From the NCBI GenBank assembly GCA_022835495.1, contig BQOK01000001.1, positions 3,596,001-3,660,000 of the forward strand: DNA of 64,000 nucleotides, written 5' to 3'. A program made the position numbers and the translations under genes. The notes beneath the pieces are model-generated. The model was not told where the DNA came from and did no database searches. It saw only the letters and a program-made list of their open reading frames with translations. The DNA is from Oscillospiraceae bacterium. GTDB taxonomy: Bacteria > Bacillota > Clostridia > Oscillospirales > Ruminococcaceae. The first letter of the stretch is position 1. Every line of letters starts with the position of its first letter. Below, in pieces: positions 25,401 through 34,296 of the stretch.

Positions 25401-26249
25401 ATGAAGCGGTTCCAACGCCGGCGCGGTTTTACCCTGATCGAGCTGATCGTGGTTCTTGTAATTCTTGCCATTCTGGCGGCGGCCGGGCTGCCGGCGCTCA
25501 GCGGATACATAAAAAGCGCGCGGGAAACCACCGCCATCAGCGAGTGCAGCACGGTGGTGCGCACCGCGCAGGCCAAGGCAGCGGAGCTGCTGGCTTTCGG
25601 AAAACTGGAAGATTTGCCCTCCAAAACGGATTCCATCATGGATGCCTGCGGTCTGCCCGGGGAACTGCTGGGCGTCAGCGCCGACACGGTTTCGGGCAGC
25701 GTTTCCTATCTGCTGTATCAGACCAAAAACGGCTTGGTGGTGCGGTACGACCCGGCAAAAGAGCCCAAATTTGTGGTCCTGCGTGAGGGGGAGAACGGCG
25801 GAGGCACGCTTCCCCCGCAAACAGCTCTGGAGGCCATGATCTCCAACACGCAGGCCTGGATGAATACCTTCGACAAAGACAAAGCATTTGACCGGCAGGA
25901 ACTGGCAAAATGGGCGATGCAGCCCGAGAACCTCCAGCAGGTGGACGCCGCCCTTTTGAACGGATGGTCGCCTGCGGGAAATGCAGCCTATCCTTTTTAT
26001 TGGCGGCCTTATCACCTCAACACCCTGGACGGCAAAAACCAAAATCCCAAAGAGTTCTTTCTGTTTGCGGCCCCCACAGCCAGCAACGCATGGAACGGCT
26101 GGTCCGCGTATATTTTTTATGTAAACGGCAAGGTGTATCGCCGCGAGGACGGCAAAAGCCTCGGCATCGCCGGCTTCAGCAATTATAAGACCGCCGCCGA
26201 GGTGGAGGCGCGCATTATTGCCGAGGGTTTTGTATTGGTTACAGGCTGA
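25401..26249 (+). CDS. Type IV pilin-like (prepilin) protein, orphan
   Basis: A 282-residue exported protein with a class III prepilin signal: basic MKRFQRRR, then cleavage site GFTLIEL and a hydrophobic helix (IVVLVILAILAAAGLPALSG). A prepilin peptidase should cut after the Gly and methylate the Phe. The large C-terminal domain is unlike minor pilins I know and contains several Trp/Tyr-rich segments. Start 25401 follows AAAGGGGG. No other pilus assembly gene lies in the window, so it may be a stand-alone pseudopilin. It is the first host gene after the prophage. Confidence 0.82.
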   Translation: MKRFQRRRGFTLIELIVVLVILAILAAAGLPALSGYIKSARETTAISECSTVVRTAQAKAAELLAFGKLEDLPSKTDSIMDACGLPGELLGVSADTVSGSVSYLLYQTKNGLVVRYDPAKEPKFVVLREGENGGGTLPPQTALEAMISNTQAWMNTFDKDKAFDRQELAKWAMQPENLQQVDAALLNGWSPAGNAAYPFYWRPYHLNTLDGKNQNPKEFFLFAAPTASNAWNGWSAYIFYVNGKVYRREDGKSLGIAGFSNYKTAAEVEARIIAEGFVLVTG

Positions 26250-26295
26250 CCCCTGCCGCTTTTGTGCTTCCCGCCGCCTCCCTGAAACGCAGCAA

Positions 26296-26345
26296 ATGCC
26301 CCCGGCGCACTTCAATTCCGTGCGCCGGGGGCATTTTTTCTTTTT
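26296..26345 (+). terminator. Strong terminator after the pilin-like gene
   Basis: A 15-bp stem, ATGCCCCCGGCGCAC at 26296-26310 with GTGCGCCGGGGGCAT at 26320-26334, a 9-base loop, and a T-rich tail (TTTTTCTTTTT). It ends the + strand gene and separates it from the convergent sulfatase gene. Confidence 0.92.
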
Positions 26346-26349
26346 CCGG

Positions 26350-27834
26350 TCAATCCAGCCCCAGCCTTTTGTACTGTTCGGCGGGGGCGTCGCTGCGCCG
26401 CATCATTTCTTTCAGCAGGGCAGTCATGCGCCGCTCCTGGGCCTCGTCCTGCACCGGCTGCTCCTGGCCCGGGTCGGCCCGCATGCAGAACAGCATGGTG
26501 GGGTACGCCGCCTGTGAAACAGCTCCGCGGCTCTCCACCCGAAGCACCGGCACGCCCTTGCTGAAGGGCAGCGGCTCCACCAAACGGGCGGTGCGCAGCA
26601 CCTCGTTGCTCATAAAGGCGCGGCGGCCTCCGTGCCGGGTGGGCATCAGGGTGTACTCGTACCGGGGGGCGTTTTCCCGCCCCGGGCTACGCATATACAC
26701 CCACTCCCCGTCGGTGCAGCACACCTGCCCGCCGAACAGCCCGAACAGCGCGCCCTCATGGATCGGTTCGTCCCGCTCCATCACTCCCCGCAAGGGGCGG
26801 CCCTGCATATCGGCAAACAGGGGCTGGCCGAAAAATTCCAGCAGGGTGGCCGGCAGGTCGATGGTCTGCACCAGCTGCTGTGAGCGCGTTCCCCGCTTTT
26901 GCCCCCGCGGGTCCCACACAAACAGGGGGGTATGGGCCACTTCCGCGTAGAAAGGGCAGTGGCACTTGGCCCATTGGCCGTGTTCTGCCAGCAAAAAGCC
27001 GTGGTCCGTATTCACAATGAGCATCGTGTCTTTCCACAGGTCGTACTCGTCCATCGCGTCCAGCACCCGGCCCAGGTTTTCGTCGCACATGGAAAGCACC
27101 CGGGCGTACTCGCTGCGCAGATGCCGGATCAGCTCCGGGCTGTCGCTTTCGCTTACCGGGCGGTAGTCCGGCCAGTCGCACAGGGGGCCGGTGTAACCGT
27201 CCGGGTATTCCTCCGCATAGGGCGGCTGTGCAAAAAAGGGCTCGTGGGGGTCAAAGGTTTCCAGCTGTAAAAACCAGTTGTCCTGGGCATGGTTATCCCG
27301 CAAAAATTCCAGTCCCCTGTCAAAGGTCTGGAACTGGGGCTGGTCCCGCGGGGTGGGCATGAACGCCCGGTTCACAAAGTCCTGCCCCACCCAGTTGTCC
27401 TGCGGTTCACCGCACACGTTCAGGCAGCCCCCGGGCACGGCGTCACGGCCCACCAGGGCTTTCCAGCCGTCGCCCTCCTGGCCGCGCACACAGTCCCAGG
27501 TGGTGTAGCGCTGGTGGTAGGTGGCGCCGCCGTCCTCCCAATAGTGGTAATGGTCGCTCACCAGGTGGGTGTGCACCCCGGCTTCCCGCAGGGCCTGGGG
27601 CATGGAATCGTCAAACGGTTCCAGGGGGCCCCAGCTGCGGTGCAAAAAGTTGTAGCGCCCGGTGTGCAGCTCCCGCCGGGCCGGCATGCAGGGCATGCTG
27701 CCCACCCAGCAATTGTCAAAGGTGACGGCGTGCTGGGCCAGCCGCTCAAAATTCGGGGTGTGGGTCCACCGGCAGCCGTAGGGTTCGAGCATATGCCGGT
27801 TAAGCGAGTCGAACATGACCATGATCGCTTTCAT
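26350..27834 (-). CDS. Cytoplasmic type I sulfatase (distal gene of the cluster)
   Basis: A 494-residue sulfatase that hydrolyses a sulfate ester. The formylglycine precursor motif C-M-P-A-R is at residues 49-53 (Cys49), so activation by an anaerobic or aerobic formylglycine-forming enzyme is needed; none lies in the window. Metal-site segments are MVMFDS at the N-terminus and IVNTDHGFLLAEHG further on. The chain starts directly with the first core beta strand and has no signal peptide, so it should act in the cytoplasm. It is the last gene of the leftward cluster, 27 bases after the response regulator. The natural substrate cannot be read from sequence. Confidence 0.88.
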   Translation of the reverse strand: MKAIMVMFDSLNRHMLEPYGCRWTHTPNFERLAQHAVTFDNCWVGSMPCMPARRELHTGRYNFLHRSWGPLEPFDDSMPQALREAGVHTHLVSDHYHYWEDGGATYHQRYTTWDCVRGQEGDGWKALVGRDAVPGGCLNVCGEPQDNWVGQDFVNRAFMPTPRDQPQFQTFDRGLEFLRDNHAQDNWFLQLETFDPHEPFFAQPPYAEEYPDGYTGPLCDWPDYRPVSESDSPELIRHLRSEYARVLSMCDENLGRVLDAMDEYDLWKDTMLIVNTDHGFLLAEHGQWAKCHCPFYAEVAHTPLFVWDPRGQKRGTRSQQLVQTIDLPATLLEFFGQPLFADMQGRPLRGVMERDEPIHEGALFGLFGGQVCCTDGEWVYMRSPGRENAPRYEYTLMPTRHGGRRAFMSNEVLRTARLVEPLPFSKGVPVLRVESRGAVSQAAYPTMLFCMRADPGQEQPVQDEAQERRMTALLKEMMRRSDAPAEQYKRLGLD

Positions 27835-27861
27835 TGCGCAGGTTCCTTTCCGGCATGGCCG

Positions 27862-29358
27862 CTAGTTCCGGCGGCGGTATTCGTAGGGGCTCATGCCATA
27901 TCTCTTTTTAAAGGTGGTGGAAAAATAGCTCACATTGGGGTAGCCCACCTGCTGGGCCACATCCTGCACGCGCAGGGCCGTGCTCTCCAGCAGCCGCACC
28001 GAGTGCTTCAGGCGCAGCTCGGTCAAAAAATTCACGAAAGTGACCCCCATCTCCTCTTTGAACACCCGGGAAAAATATTCCGGGTTCAGGTAGACCTCGG
28101 CGGCCACCTGTTCCAGGCTGATGGTCTCGGCAAAATGGCGGCGGATGTATTCCACCGCCAGATTCACCGCTTTGGAACGGGGCTTTTCCGGCTGCACTGC
28201 CAGCGCGCACTGGCGGGCAAAATCCATTACCAGGGCCGTGGTCTCGGGCATCGAGATGCTTTGGGCCAGCCGCTCCCGCGCTTCTTCCTGGGGGGGCAGG
28301 GCAATGCCGGCCTCCTTTGCTTCCAGATAAAATTGCTCGAACAGCTCCGTGCAGAACTTGGTGACCAGCTCCACCGCAGGCATGCGGTCCCGGGCTGTTT
28401 CATCCAAAAAAGCCTGCAGGCTTTCGCAGCGCTGGGCCGGGCGCTGCTGATACAGGCCCAGCCGAAGCGCCGAAACCTGCGCTTTCCATCCCCGAACCTG
28501 CTCCTGCAACGCCGGCAGGGGCTTTTGCGGCTCGTACAGCCGCTTTTTCCCGGTATAAAACCCCTGCGCCAGCGAAAATGCCGCCTGCCGGGCCAGGCTG
28601 GGGATCTGCCGCATCTGATCAGTTGTGGCGCTGATGCCCACCATGCAGTCGTTCATCCGCTGCGTTTGCTGCGCATACTGCGTCAGCTGCCGAGCCTTTT
28701 CATTTTCGCTGAGCGCCCGGGGCAGGTTGCCCACCACCACATAGATGCGGTCGGTATAATCGAACCCCGCCACGTGGTGGGCCGGCCCTTCCTGGGGAAA
28801 GGTGAGCCCCGCCCCCATCAGATCCTGCTTCCACACCGCCAGGGCAAACAGGCCGTTGTCGCGCCAGCGCACCCCGCACCGGCGCAGCTCCGCCAGGTCC
28901 TCTTCACTCAGCTCCCCCTGCCGGCGCAGAACCTTGCGGATGATGGCATGCGCCTGGGCGGAACCCACCAGCCCGGCGCCGCCCTGCAGGTTGTACTGCC
29001 GGCTCATACGGCCTAAAAGCTGCTGCAATGCGTCGTTCTGCATCTCGGTCTTGAGCAGGTATTCGTCCGCTCCTTCCCGCAGCGCCTGGCGGGCCATGTC
29101 AAATTCCGCAAAGGCGGTAAGCACCACCACCTTTGCGGCGCTGCCGGTGGCGCGAATGGCGTGCAGCAGCTCCAGGCCGTCCATCACCGGCATCTTGATG
29201 TCGGTCAGCACCAGGTCCGGCTGGCTGGCGCGGAATACCTCCAGCGCCTCGCGCCCGTTGTGGGCCACCCCTGCCAGCTGGCAGACGGGGTTCTGCGAGA
29301 TACAAAACTGCAGCCATTCGCAGATGATGTCCTCGTCGTCAACAATCAGCACTTTCAT
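27862..29358 (-). CDS. YesN-type response regulator with AraC DNA-binding domain
   Basis: A 498-residue regulator. The receiver domain at residues 1-120 has acidic D7-D8, phospho-acceptor D53 (VLTDIKMPVMDG) and a lysine near 105. A long middle region (about 130-390) is a putative dimerisation or linker part. The C-terminal AraC-type double helix-turn-helix is at 395-498 (SLEQVAAEVYLNPEYFSRVF, DVAQQVGYPNVSYFSTTFKK). It overlaps the kinase gene by 20 bases and is surely its partner. It probably activates the import and sulfatase cluster that contains it. Confidence 0.93.
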   Translation of the reverse strand: MKVLIVDDEDIICEWLQFCISQNPVCQLAGVAHNGREALEVFRASQPDLVLTDIKMPVMDGLELLHAIRATGSAAKVVVLTAFAEFDMARQALREGADEYLLKTEMQNDALQQLLGRMSRQYNLQGGAGLVGSAQAHAIIRKVLRRQGELSEEDLAELRRCGVRWRDNGLFALAVWKQDLMGAGLTFPQEGPAHHVAGFDYTDRIYVVVGNLPRALSENEKARQLTQYAQQTQRMNDCMVGISATTDQMRQIPSLARQAAFSLAQGFYTGKKRLYEPQKPLPALQEQVRGWKAQVSALRLGLYQQRPAQRCESLQAFLDETARDRMPAVELVTKFCTELFEQFYLEAKEAGIALPPQEEARERLAQSISMPETTALVMDFARQCALAVQPEKPRSKAVNLAVEYIRRHFAETISLEQVAAEVYLNPEYFSRVFKEEMGVTFVNFLTELRLKHSVRLLESTALRVQDVAQQVGYPNVSYFSTTFKKRYGMSPYEYRRRN

Positions 29359-31159
29359 CGCTTTTCTCCCCCTTTTCCCACATGGCCGGCATGCGGATGG
29401 TCACCGTGGTGCCGATGTCCGGCACGCTGTCGAGCTGCACCCCATAGCCCGCCCCGTAGTTCAGGCGGATGCGGTTGTGCACATTCGCCAGGCCGATGGA
29501 GCTGCCGTCGCCCAGGTCCGTGCTGCGGCACTTTGCCCGCACCCGCTCCAGGGTTTCCGCGTCCATTCCCGCGCCGTCGTCGGTCACGGTGAGCACCAGC
29601 TCCCGCCCCTCCAGCGCCGAGGCCACCACCACCATGTCCGCGCTGGGTTTTGCCTCCAGGCCGTGGAAGATCGCGTTTTCCACCAGTGGCTGCAGAATGA
29701 GCGGCGGCACCTGGCAGCGCCCGGTGCCGGGGCCAAGATCCAGCTCAAAGTGCACCTTGTCGCCGTAGCGCAGCTTCTGCACCACCAGGTACTTGCGGGC
29801 GCTCTCAAATTCGTCCTCCAGCGGAACGGCCGCCTTTTTCACCATCAGGGTGCTCTTGAGCAGGTCGGTGAACGCGGTGATCATCTGGGCCGCCTGCCGG
29901 TTTTTGCCGATCTCCACCGTGCACCGGATCGAAAACAGCATGTTGTACAAGAAATGGGGGTTGATCTGGGCCCGCAGAAAATTCATCTCCAGCACGCGCT
30001 TTTGCCGTTCCCGCTCCTGCACCGCGTCCATCAGATGAAAGATCTCCACCGCCATGTGGTTAAAGCTCTCGCGCAGGTGGTCAATCTCCCAGGTTCCGGT
30101 GTTGGCCGAAAGTTCGGCAAAGTCGCGGCTGCCAAAGGCGTCCATAGCGTCGCTCAGCTCGGTGAGCGGGCGGGAAATGCGGGCGGACATATATAGCGCT
30201 ACCGCCAGCGCCGCCGCCAGCCCTGCCAGCGCCGCGCCCCCCAGGATCGTATAGGCCTGGTTCAGCACCCCAAAAATCGCGTCGGTGGGGATCTCCTCCA
30301 CAATGGTCCAGCCGGTGTCCTCGTCCAGGTAGGTCGAGAGCAGGTAGCTCTGCCCCAGCTTTTGAATTACGGAATAGCGGTTTTCGCCGTACATGCTGCG
30401 CATATTATCCACATTTACAAACTGCTTGCCCAGCATTTTTTTGTTGGAGTGGGAAACAATGAACCCGTCCTGGTCGTAGATGTAGATCTCGCCCCCCTCG
30501 CCCAGGGCCGGCGCATACAGCTCTTCCAGCAGCTGCTCGTCCAGCAGCACCAGCAGCACGCCGGCGCTGCCGTCGGCTTTTTCCATCCGGCGGCCGGCGG
30601 CGAACTGGTAGCGGGCGCCGCCCGGCGCCGGGGCAAAGTCGTTGCGGAAGGTGCGGGAAAACTGCACCTCCTCTTCCGGGTTGGCAATCAGGCTTTGCAG
30701 CAGCCTGCGGTACCACAGCTGCTGGCCCAGCGCCTCAAAGGAGACCGCCTCGCCCGAATCGTAGCAAAAGCCCTGCGGCTGGGTGAACAGCACCTCGTTG
30801 TCAATGCCGATCTGGCTGAACACCTCGTCGTATTTTGCTTTTTGCCGGTCAAGATACGCGGTGAGCGCGTCCTCGCCGGCGCCGGGCTCCACCTCCAGCG
30901 CGCCCTGTTCCTCCAGCTCGTAAAAATACAGGTTCGACAGGGTGATCCCGCTGGTCTTGATGGTGCTGGCCCGCTCTGCGATCTGGCGCAGCACATCCAG
31001 CCGGCCGGCGCCGATCTGCCCGGTGACCAGCTGCCGCACCAGGGCGAACGCGGCCAGGGCCACCGCCAAAAACAAGGTGAACAGAAGCAGGTACGCCCAA
31101 AACAGCTGGGTGCGCAGTTTTTTCATCTGTGCGGCCAGCTTTGCGGCCAAGGCTGTCAT
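29339..31159 (-). CDS. YesM-type sensor histidine kinase
   Basis: A 606-residue membrane kinase. One helix at about 20-42 and another at about 290-312 enclose a roughly 250-residue extracellular sensor (Cache-like by pattern, e.g. GGEIYIYDQDGFIVSHSNKK), followed by HAMP and a His_kinase domain with the phospho-acceptor box QINPHFLYNMLFSIR. The ATP-binding part has LILQPLVENAIFHGLE and VTDDGAGMD. Such kinases usually sense sugars or other small nutrients outside the cell. It lies 22 bases after the sulfatase gene and overlaps the regulator gene. Confidence 0.93.
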   Translation of the reverse strand: MTALAAKLAAQMKKLRTQLFWAYLLLFTLFLAVALAAFALVRQLVTGQIGAGRLDVLRQIAERASTIKTSGITLSNLYFYELEEQGALEVEPGAGEDALTAYLDRQKAKYDEVFSQIGIDNEVLFTQPQGFCYDSGEAVSFEALGQQLWYRRLLQSLIANPEEEVQFSRTFRNDFAPAPGGARYQFAAGRRMEKADGSAGVLLVLLDEQLLEELYAPALGEGGEIYIYDQDGFIVSHSNKKMLGKQFVNVDNMRSMYGENRYSVIQKLGQSYLLSTYLDEDTGWTIVEEIPTDAIFGVLNQAYTILGGAALAGLAAALAVALYMSARISRPLTELSDAMDAFGSRDFAELSANTGTWEIDHLRESFNHMAVEIFHLMDAVQERERQKRVLEMNFLRAQINPHFLYNMLFSIRCTVEIGKNRQAAQMITAFTDLLKSTLMVKKAAVPLEDEFESARKYLVVQKLRYGDKVHFELDLGPGTGRCQVPPLILQPLVENAIFHGLEAKPSADMVVVASALEGRELVLTVTDDGAGMDAETLERVRAKCRSTDLGDGSSIGLANVHNRIRLNYGAGYGVQLDSVPDIGTTVTIRMPAMWEKGEKSDESADC

Positions 31160-31181
31160 GCTTGCTGCTCACCCCCTGTCT

Positions 31182-32615
31182 CTACTTCACGGCATACGGC
31201 GCATAGTTCGGGTTTTGTTTGATGTAATCGTCGCAGCTGTGGGCGGGCTGCCCCGCACCCCACAGGCCGGCCAGGCCGATCTGGCCCGAGCCGAACACCG
31301 CCTCCCGGGCGCCGTCGATGGCGGGGTCCACATACCGCGCAAACCAGGCTTCCAGGCGCTGGCGCAGCTGCTGCTCCAGCTCCCCGTACCCGCCCGCCGC
31401 CAAAAGGTTCGTGGTTTCGCCCGGGTCGTTTTTCAGGTCGTACAGTTCGTTCGGGCCGTAGGGGTAACGGGCCACATACTTGAAATCGCGGCTGCGGATC
31501 ATGCGGTTGGGGCCGTATTCGTCCAGCACCACCACTTCCTCGTGCTGCCGGAACTCCTGCCCCCGCAGCGCGGGCGCAAAAGAAACGCCGGGCCGGCGCT
31601 CGGGGTCGGCCGCGGGCACGCCCACATAGTCCAGCAGGGTGGGCATAAAGTCGTAGGCGCTCACCAGCGCGTCGCACACCTGCCCCGCCGGGATGCGGCC
31701 CGGGTGCCGCGCGATCAGGGGCACCTTGACCGATTCCTCATACATGTTCAGCGGGAAGGTGGCGTTGCCCTTGCCCCAAAAGCCGTGATGCCCGCAGGAA
31801 AAGCCGTTGTCACTGGTAAAGATCACCAGCGTATCCTCGGCCAGGCCCAGTTCCTGCAGCTTTTCCAGCAAACGGCCGATGCCCGCGTCCATGGCGGTCA
31901 CAGCCGCATAGTACCCGATCAGGTTGGCCCGCTCGTCCTTTGCCACCTCGTCGGTCAGGTAAATGCTGTCCGGGTGGCGCGGCAGGTGCGGAACCGACTC
32001 AAACGGGCAGTCCTTGTAAAGGTCCGTGTACTCCTTGGGGTGGTTGTTCAGCCAGGGCGCGTGGGGCGCGGTATAGCCCACATGGAGGTAAAACGGGCGG
32101 TCGCCGCCCCTGCGGCTCTCCAAAAATTCCAGCGCGTCGTCGGTGATGGCGTCGGTCACATACCGTTCCTCCCGGTACAGCGCGCCGTCTTTATAAATGG
32201 GCGCGCCGTAGTAAGGGCCGCCGCCGGATTTGTGGCTGAACCAGTGGCCGAAGCCCTGCTGCGCCTTGGCCGAGGCCCCCATGTGCCACTTGCCGGAAAG
32301 CGCGCAGTCGTAGCCCGCTGCCGCCAGCGCCTTTGTGTAGGAATACTGGCCTGCCAGATATTCAATGGCAGCCTGGCGCTCGTCGTCGTCCCGCAGCCAG
32401 TCGTGCACGCCGTGCTGGGAGGGGATGCACCCCGTCAGCAGCGAGGCGCGGGCCGGGCTGCACACCGGCGAGGCGCAGAAGAACTGGTCGAACCGCATGC
32501 CCTCCGCCGCCAGCCGGTCGATATTGGGCGTGATGATCTCCTGATTCCCGGTGCAGCCCAGCGACCAGTAACCCTGGTCGTCGGAAATGATAAACAGGAT
32601 GTTGGGTTGTTTCAT
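31182..32615 (-). CDS. Cytoplasmic type I sulfatase (proximal gene of the cluster)
   Basis: A 477-residue sulfatase with a textbook active-site motif C-S-P-A-R at residues 52-56 (followed by ASLLTG), paired metal-binding Asp12-Asp13 (FIISDDQGYWSLG) and the second metal site FTSDNGFSCGHHG. The start at 32615 follows GGAGGAG. A longer in-frame start upstream would add 19 residues without an RBS. There is no signal peptide, so it is predicted intracellular. It lies 130 bases after the ATPase gene. Only distantly similar to the other sulfatase here, so the two probably handle different bonds or substrates. Confidence 0.92.
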   Translation of the reverse strand: MKQPNILFIISDDQGYWSLGCTGNQEIITPNIDRLAAEGMRFDQFFCASPVCSPARASLLTGCIPSQHGVHDWLRDDDERQAAIEYLAGQYSYTKALAAAGYDCALSGKWHMGASAKAQQGFGHWFSHKSGGGPYYGAPIYKDGALYREERYVTDAITDDALEFLESRRGGDRPFYLHVGYTAPHAPWLNNHPKEYTDLYKDCPFESVPHLPRHPDSIYLTDEVAKDERANLIGYYAAVTAMDAGIGRLLEKLQELGLAEDTLVIFTSDNGFSCGHHGFWGKGNATFPLNMYEESVKVPLIARHPGRIPAGQVCDALVSAYDFMPTLLDYVGVPAADPERRPGVSFAPALRGQEFRQHEEVVVLDEYGPNRMIRSRDFKYVARYPYGPNELYDLKNDPGETTNLLAAGGYGELEQQLRQRLEAWFARYVDPAIDGAREAVFGSGQIGLAGLWGAGQPAHSCDDYIKQNPNYAPYAVK

Positions 32616-32745
32616 AGAGCTCCTCCTTGCAAAAAGCCCGCAGTACTTACAGCATAGCAAAACAGCTGCCATAAGTAAAGCGGGCCTCTGGGTGTTTGTG
32701 TTCAGGCGGCGGGCCGCTGTGCCGCGCAGGGCGCAAAGGCGCCGC

Positions 32746-33495
32746 TCACCACCATTTGATCAGATCGGTCACCTCGTTGCGCAGGGCAACAAAATCCGGG
32801 CTGGCAATGTCGCGCGGGCGGGGCAGGTCATTTTCGATCTCGCGCTTGATGGTGGTCGGCTTGTTGGTGAGCACCAGGATGCGCTGCCCCATGTACACCG
32901 CCTCCTCAATGTTGTGGGTGATGAACAGCACGGTGGTGCCGGTGCGCTTCCACAGGCTGATGAGCTCGTCTTCCAGGCGGTAGCGCAGCTGGATGTCCAG
33001 CTGGCCGTAGGGTTCGTCCATCAGCAAAAGGTCCGGCTGGGTGGCGAACGCCCGGGCGATCACCACCCGCTGCAGCATGCTGGCCGAAAGCTGGTCCGGG
33101 TAGTAGCTGCGGTATTTGGTCAGGCCCACGATCTCCAGGTATTCTTCTACCAGGGCTTTGGCCTTGCTCTTTTCCACGCCCTTGATGTCCAGCCCAAAGC
33201 CCACGTTTTCTTCCACCGTGAGCCAGGGCATGGTGGAATACTCTTGAAAGATGTAGGCGATGTTGTGCTTTTTCAGATCCACCGGCTCGCCGTCCAGCAG
33301 GATCTCGCCGCTGGTGGGCTCGTACAGCCGGGTCAGGCTGTTCAAAAAGGTGGTCTTGCCGCAGCCGGTGGGGCCCACGATGCACAAAAACTCGCCGGAC
33401 TGCACGTTGAAAGAGATGTCGTTCAGCACCAGCAGGTCGCCGAACTGCTTGGTCAGGTGCTTCACCTGTACCTTAGGCTGCATGTTTTCTTGCAT
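32746..33495 (-). CDS. ABC importer ATPase 2 (SsuB/TauB type) with degenerate signature
   Basis: A 249-residue ATP-binding subunit of the nitrate/sulfonate/taurine importer family. Walker A GPTGCGKTT, Walker B LLLMDEP and the switch His (FITHNIEEA) are intact, but the ABC signature reads LSASM where LSGGM or LSGGQ is expected. The partner ATPase encoded just upstream has the reverse set of defects. The RBS is AGAGGAG. It lies 15 bases after the first ATPase gene and is probably one half of a heterodimer. Confidence 0.9.
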   Translation of the reverse strand: MQENMQPKVQVKHLTKQFGDLLVLNDISFNVQSGEFLCIVGPTGCGKTTFLNSLTRLYEPTSGEILLDGEPVDLKKHNIAYIFQEYSTMPWLTVEENVGFGLDIKGVEKSKAKALVEEYLEIVGLTKYRSYYPDQLSASMLQRVVIARAFATQPDLLLMDEPYGQLDIQLRYRLEDELISLWKRTGTTVLFITHNIEEAVYMGQRILVLTNKPTTIKREIENDLPRPRDIASPDFVALRNEVTDLIKWW

Positions 33496-33510
33496 GTTGC
33501 TTCTCCTCTC

Positions 33511-34296
33511 TCACAGCGTCAGGTCCATATTGTCGGTGATCTCCTGGCGCAGGCGCAAAAACTCCGGATCCACATAGCTGCGGGGGTGGGGCAGGTCGAT
33601 CACATACTCCTGCTTGATGTGGGTGGGGCAGTTGGTCAGCAGAATGATGCGGTCGGCCAAAAACAGCGCTTCTTCGATGTTGTTGGTCACAAACACCACC
33701 GTGCGCTTTTCCTTCTGCCAGATGCGCTGCAGCTCCTCCTCCATCATATAGCGGGTCTGCGCGTCCAGGTGGCCGAAGGGTTCGTCCATCAGCATGATGT
33801 CGGGCTGGTTTGCATAGGCGCGGGCAATGCCCACCCGCTGGCGCATCCCGCCCGAAAGCTGGCTGGGAAAGCTCTTTTCAAAGCCGGTCAGGCCCACCAG
33901 GTCCAGGTATTTTGCAATGCGGGCGTCCCGCTCTTTTTTTTGCATGTGGCGCACCTTGGGGCCAAAGCCCACGTTGTCCTCCACCGTGAGCCAGGGGAAC
34001 AGCGAGGTCTTCTGGTACACCACGCCCCGCTCGGGCGCAGGACCGGTGACCTTTTTGCCGCGGGTGTATACCTCGCCCTCGGTGGGCACGTCCAGCCCCG
34101 CCAGGATGTTCAGCAATGTGGTCTTTCCGCACTGGCCAGCGCCGAACAGCACCAGGAACTCGTTCTCCTTCACCTCAAAATCCACGCCGCGCAGCACCTC
34201 GTTTTTGCCGCCGCCGTTGTAGCCCTCGAAGCTGCGGCCCACGCCCCGGCATTCCAGCACGGGCGCGCCCGTCACATCCCCTTTTGCTCGTTCCAT
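33511..34296 (-). CDS. ABC importer ATPase 1 (SsuB/TauB type) lacking the switch histidine
   Basis: A 261-residue ATPase. Its signature LSGGMRQR and Walker B IMLMDEP are canonical. Walker A reads GAGQCGKTT, with Gln in place of the usual Ser/Thr-Gly context, and the H-loop is VTNNIEEA with Asn instead of His. Start ATG 34296 follows AAAGGAGG; the frame continues two codons upstream to a TTG without better support. The gene overlaps the permease stop. Together with ATPase 2 it would form one good and one poor nucleotide site. Confidence 0.9.
   Translation of the reverse strand: MERAKGDVTGAPVLECRGVGRSFEGYNGGGKNEVLRGVDFEVKENEFLVLFGAGQCGKTTLLNILAGLDVPTEGEVYTRGKKVTGPAPERGVVYQKTSLFPWLTVEDNVGFGPKVRHMQKKERDARIAKYLDLVGLTGFEKSFPSQLSGGMRQRVGIARAYANQPDIMLMDEPFGHLDAQTRYMMEEELQRIWQKEKRTVVFVTNNIEEALFLADRIILLTNCPTHIKQEYVIDLPHPRSYVDPEFLRLRQEITDNMDLTL

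Noticed and set aside
26350-32615. The two sulfatases as phosphodiesterase-like members of the alkaline phosphatase superfamily
   Set aside because: Both carry the CxPxR formylglycine motif, specific for sulfatases; phosphatase relatives use Thr or Ser in another context.
32746-33495. ATPase 2 as a pseudogene because of its LSASM signature
   Set aside because: The rest of the gene is intact, with conserved Walker motifs and a good RBS, and the partner has complementary changes, which fits functional asymmetry better.
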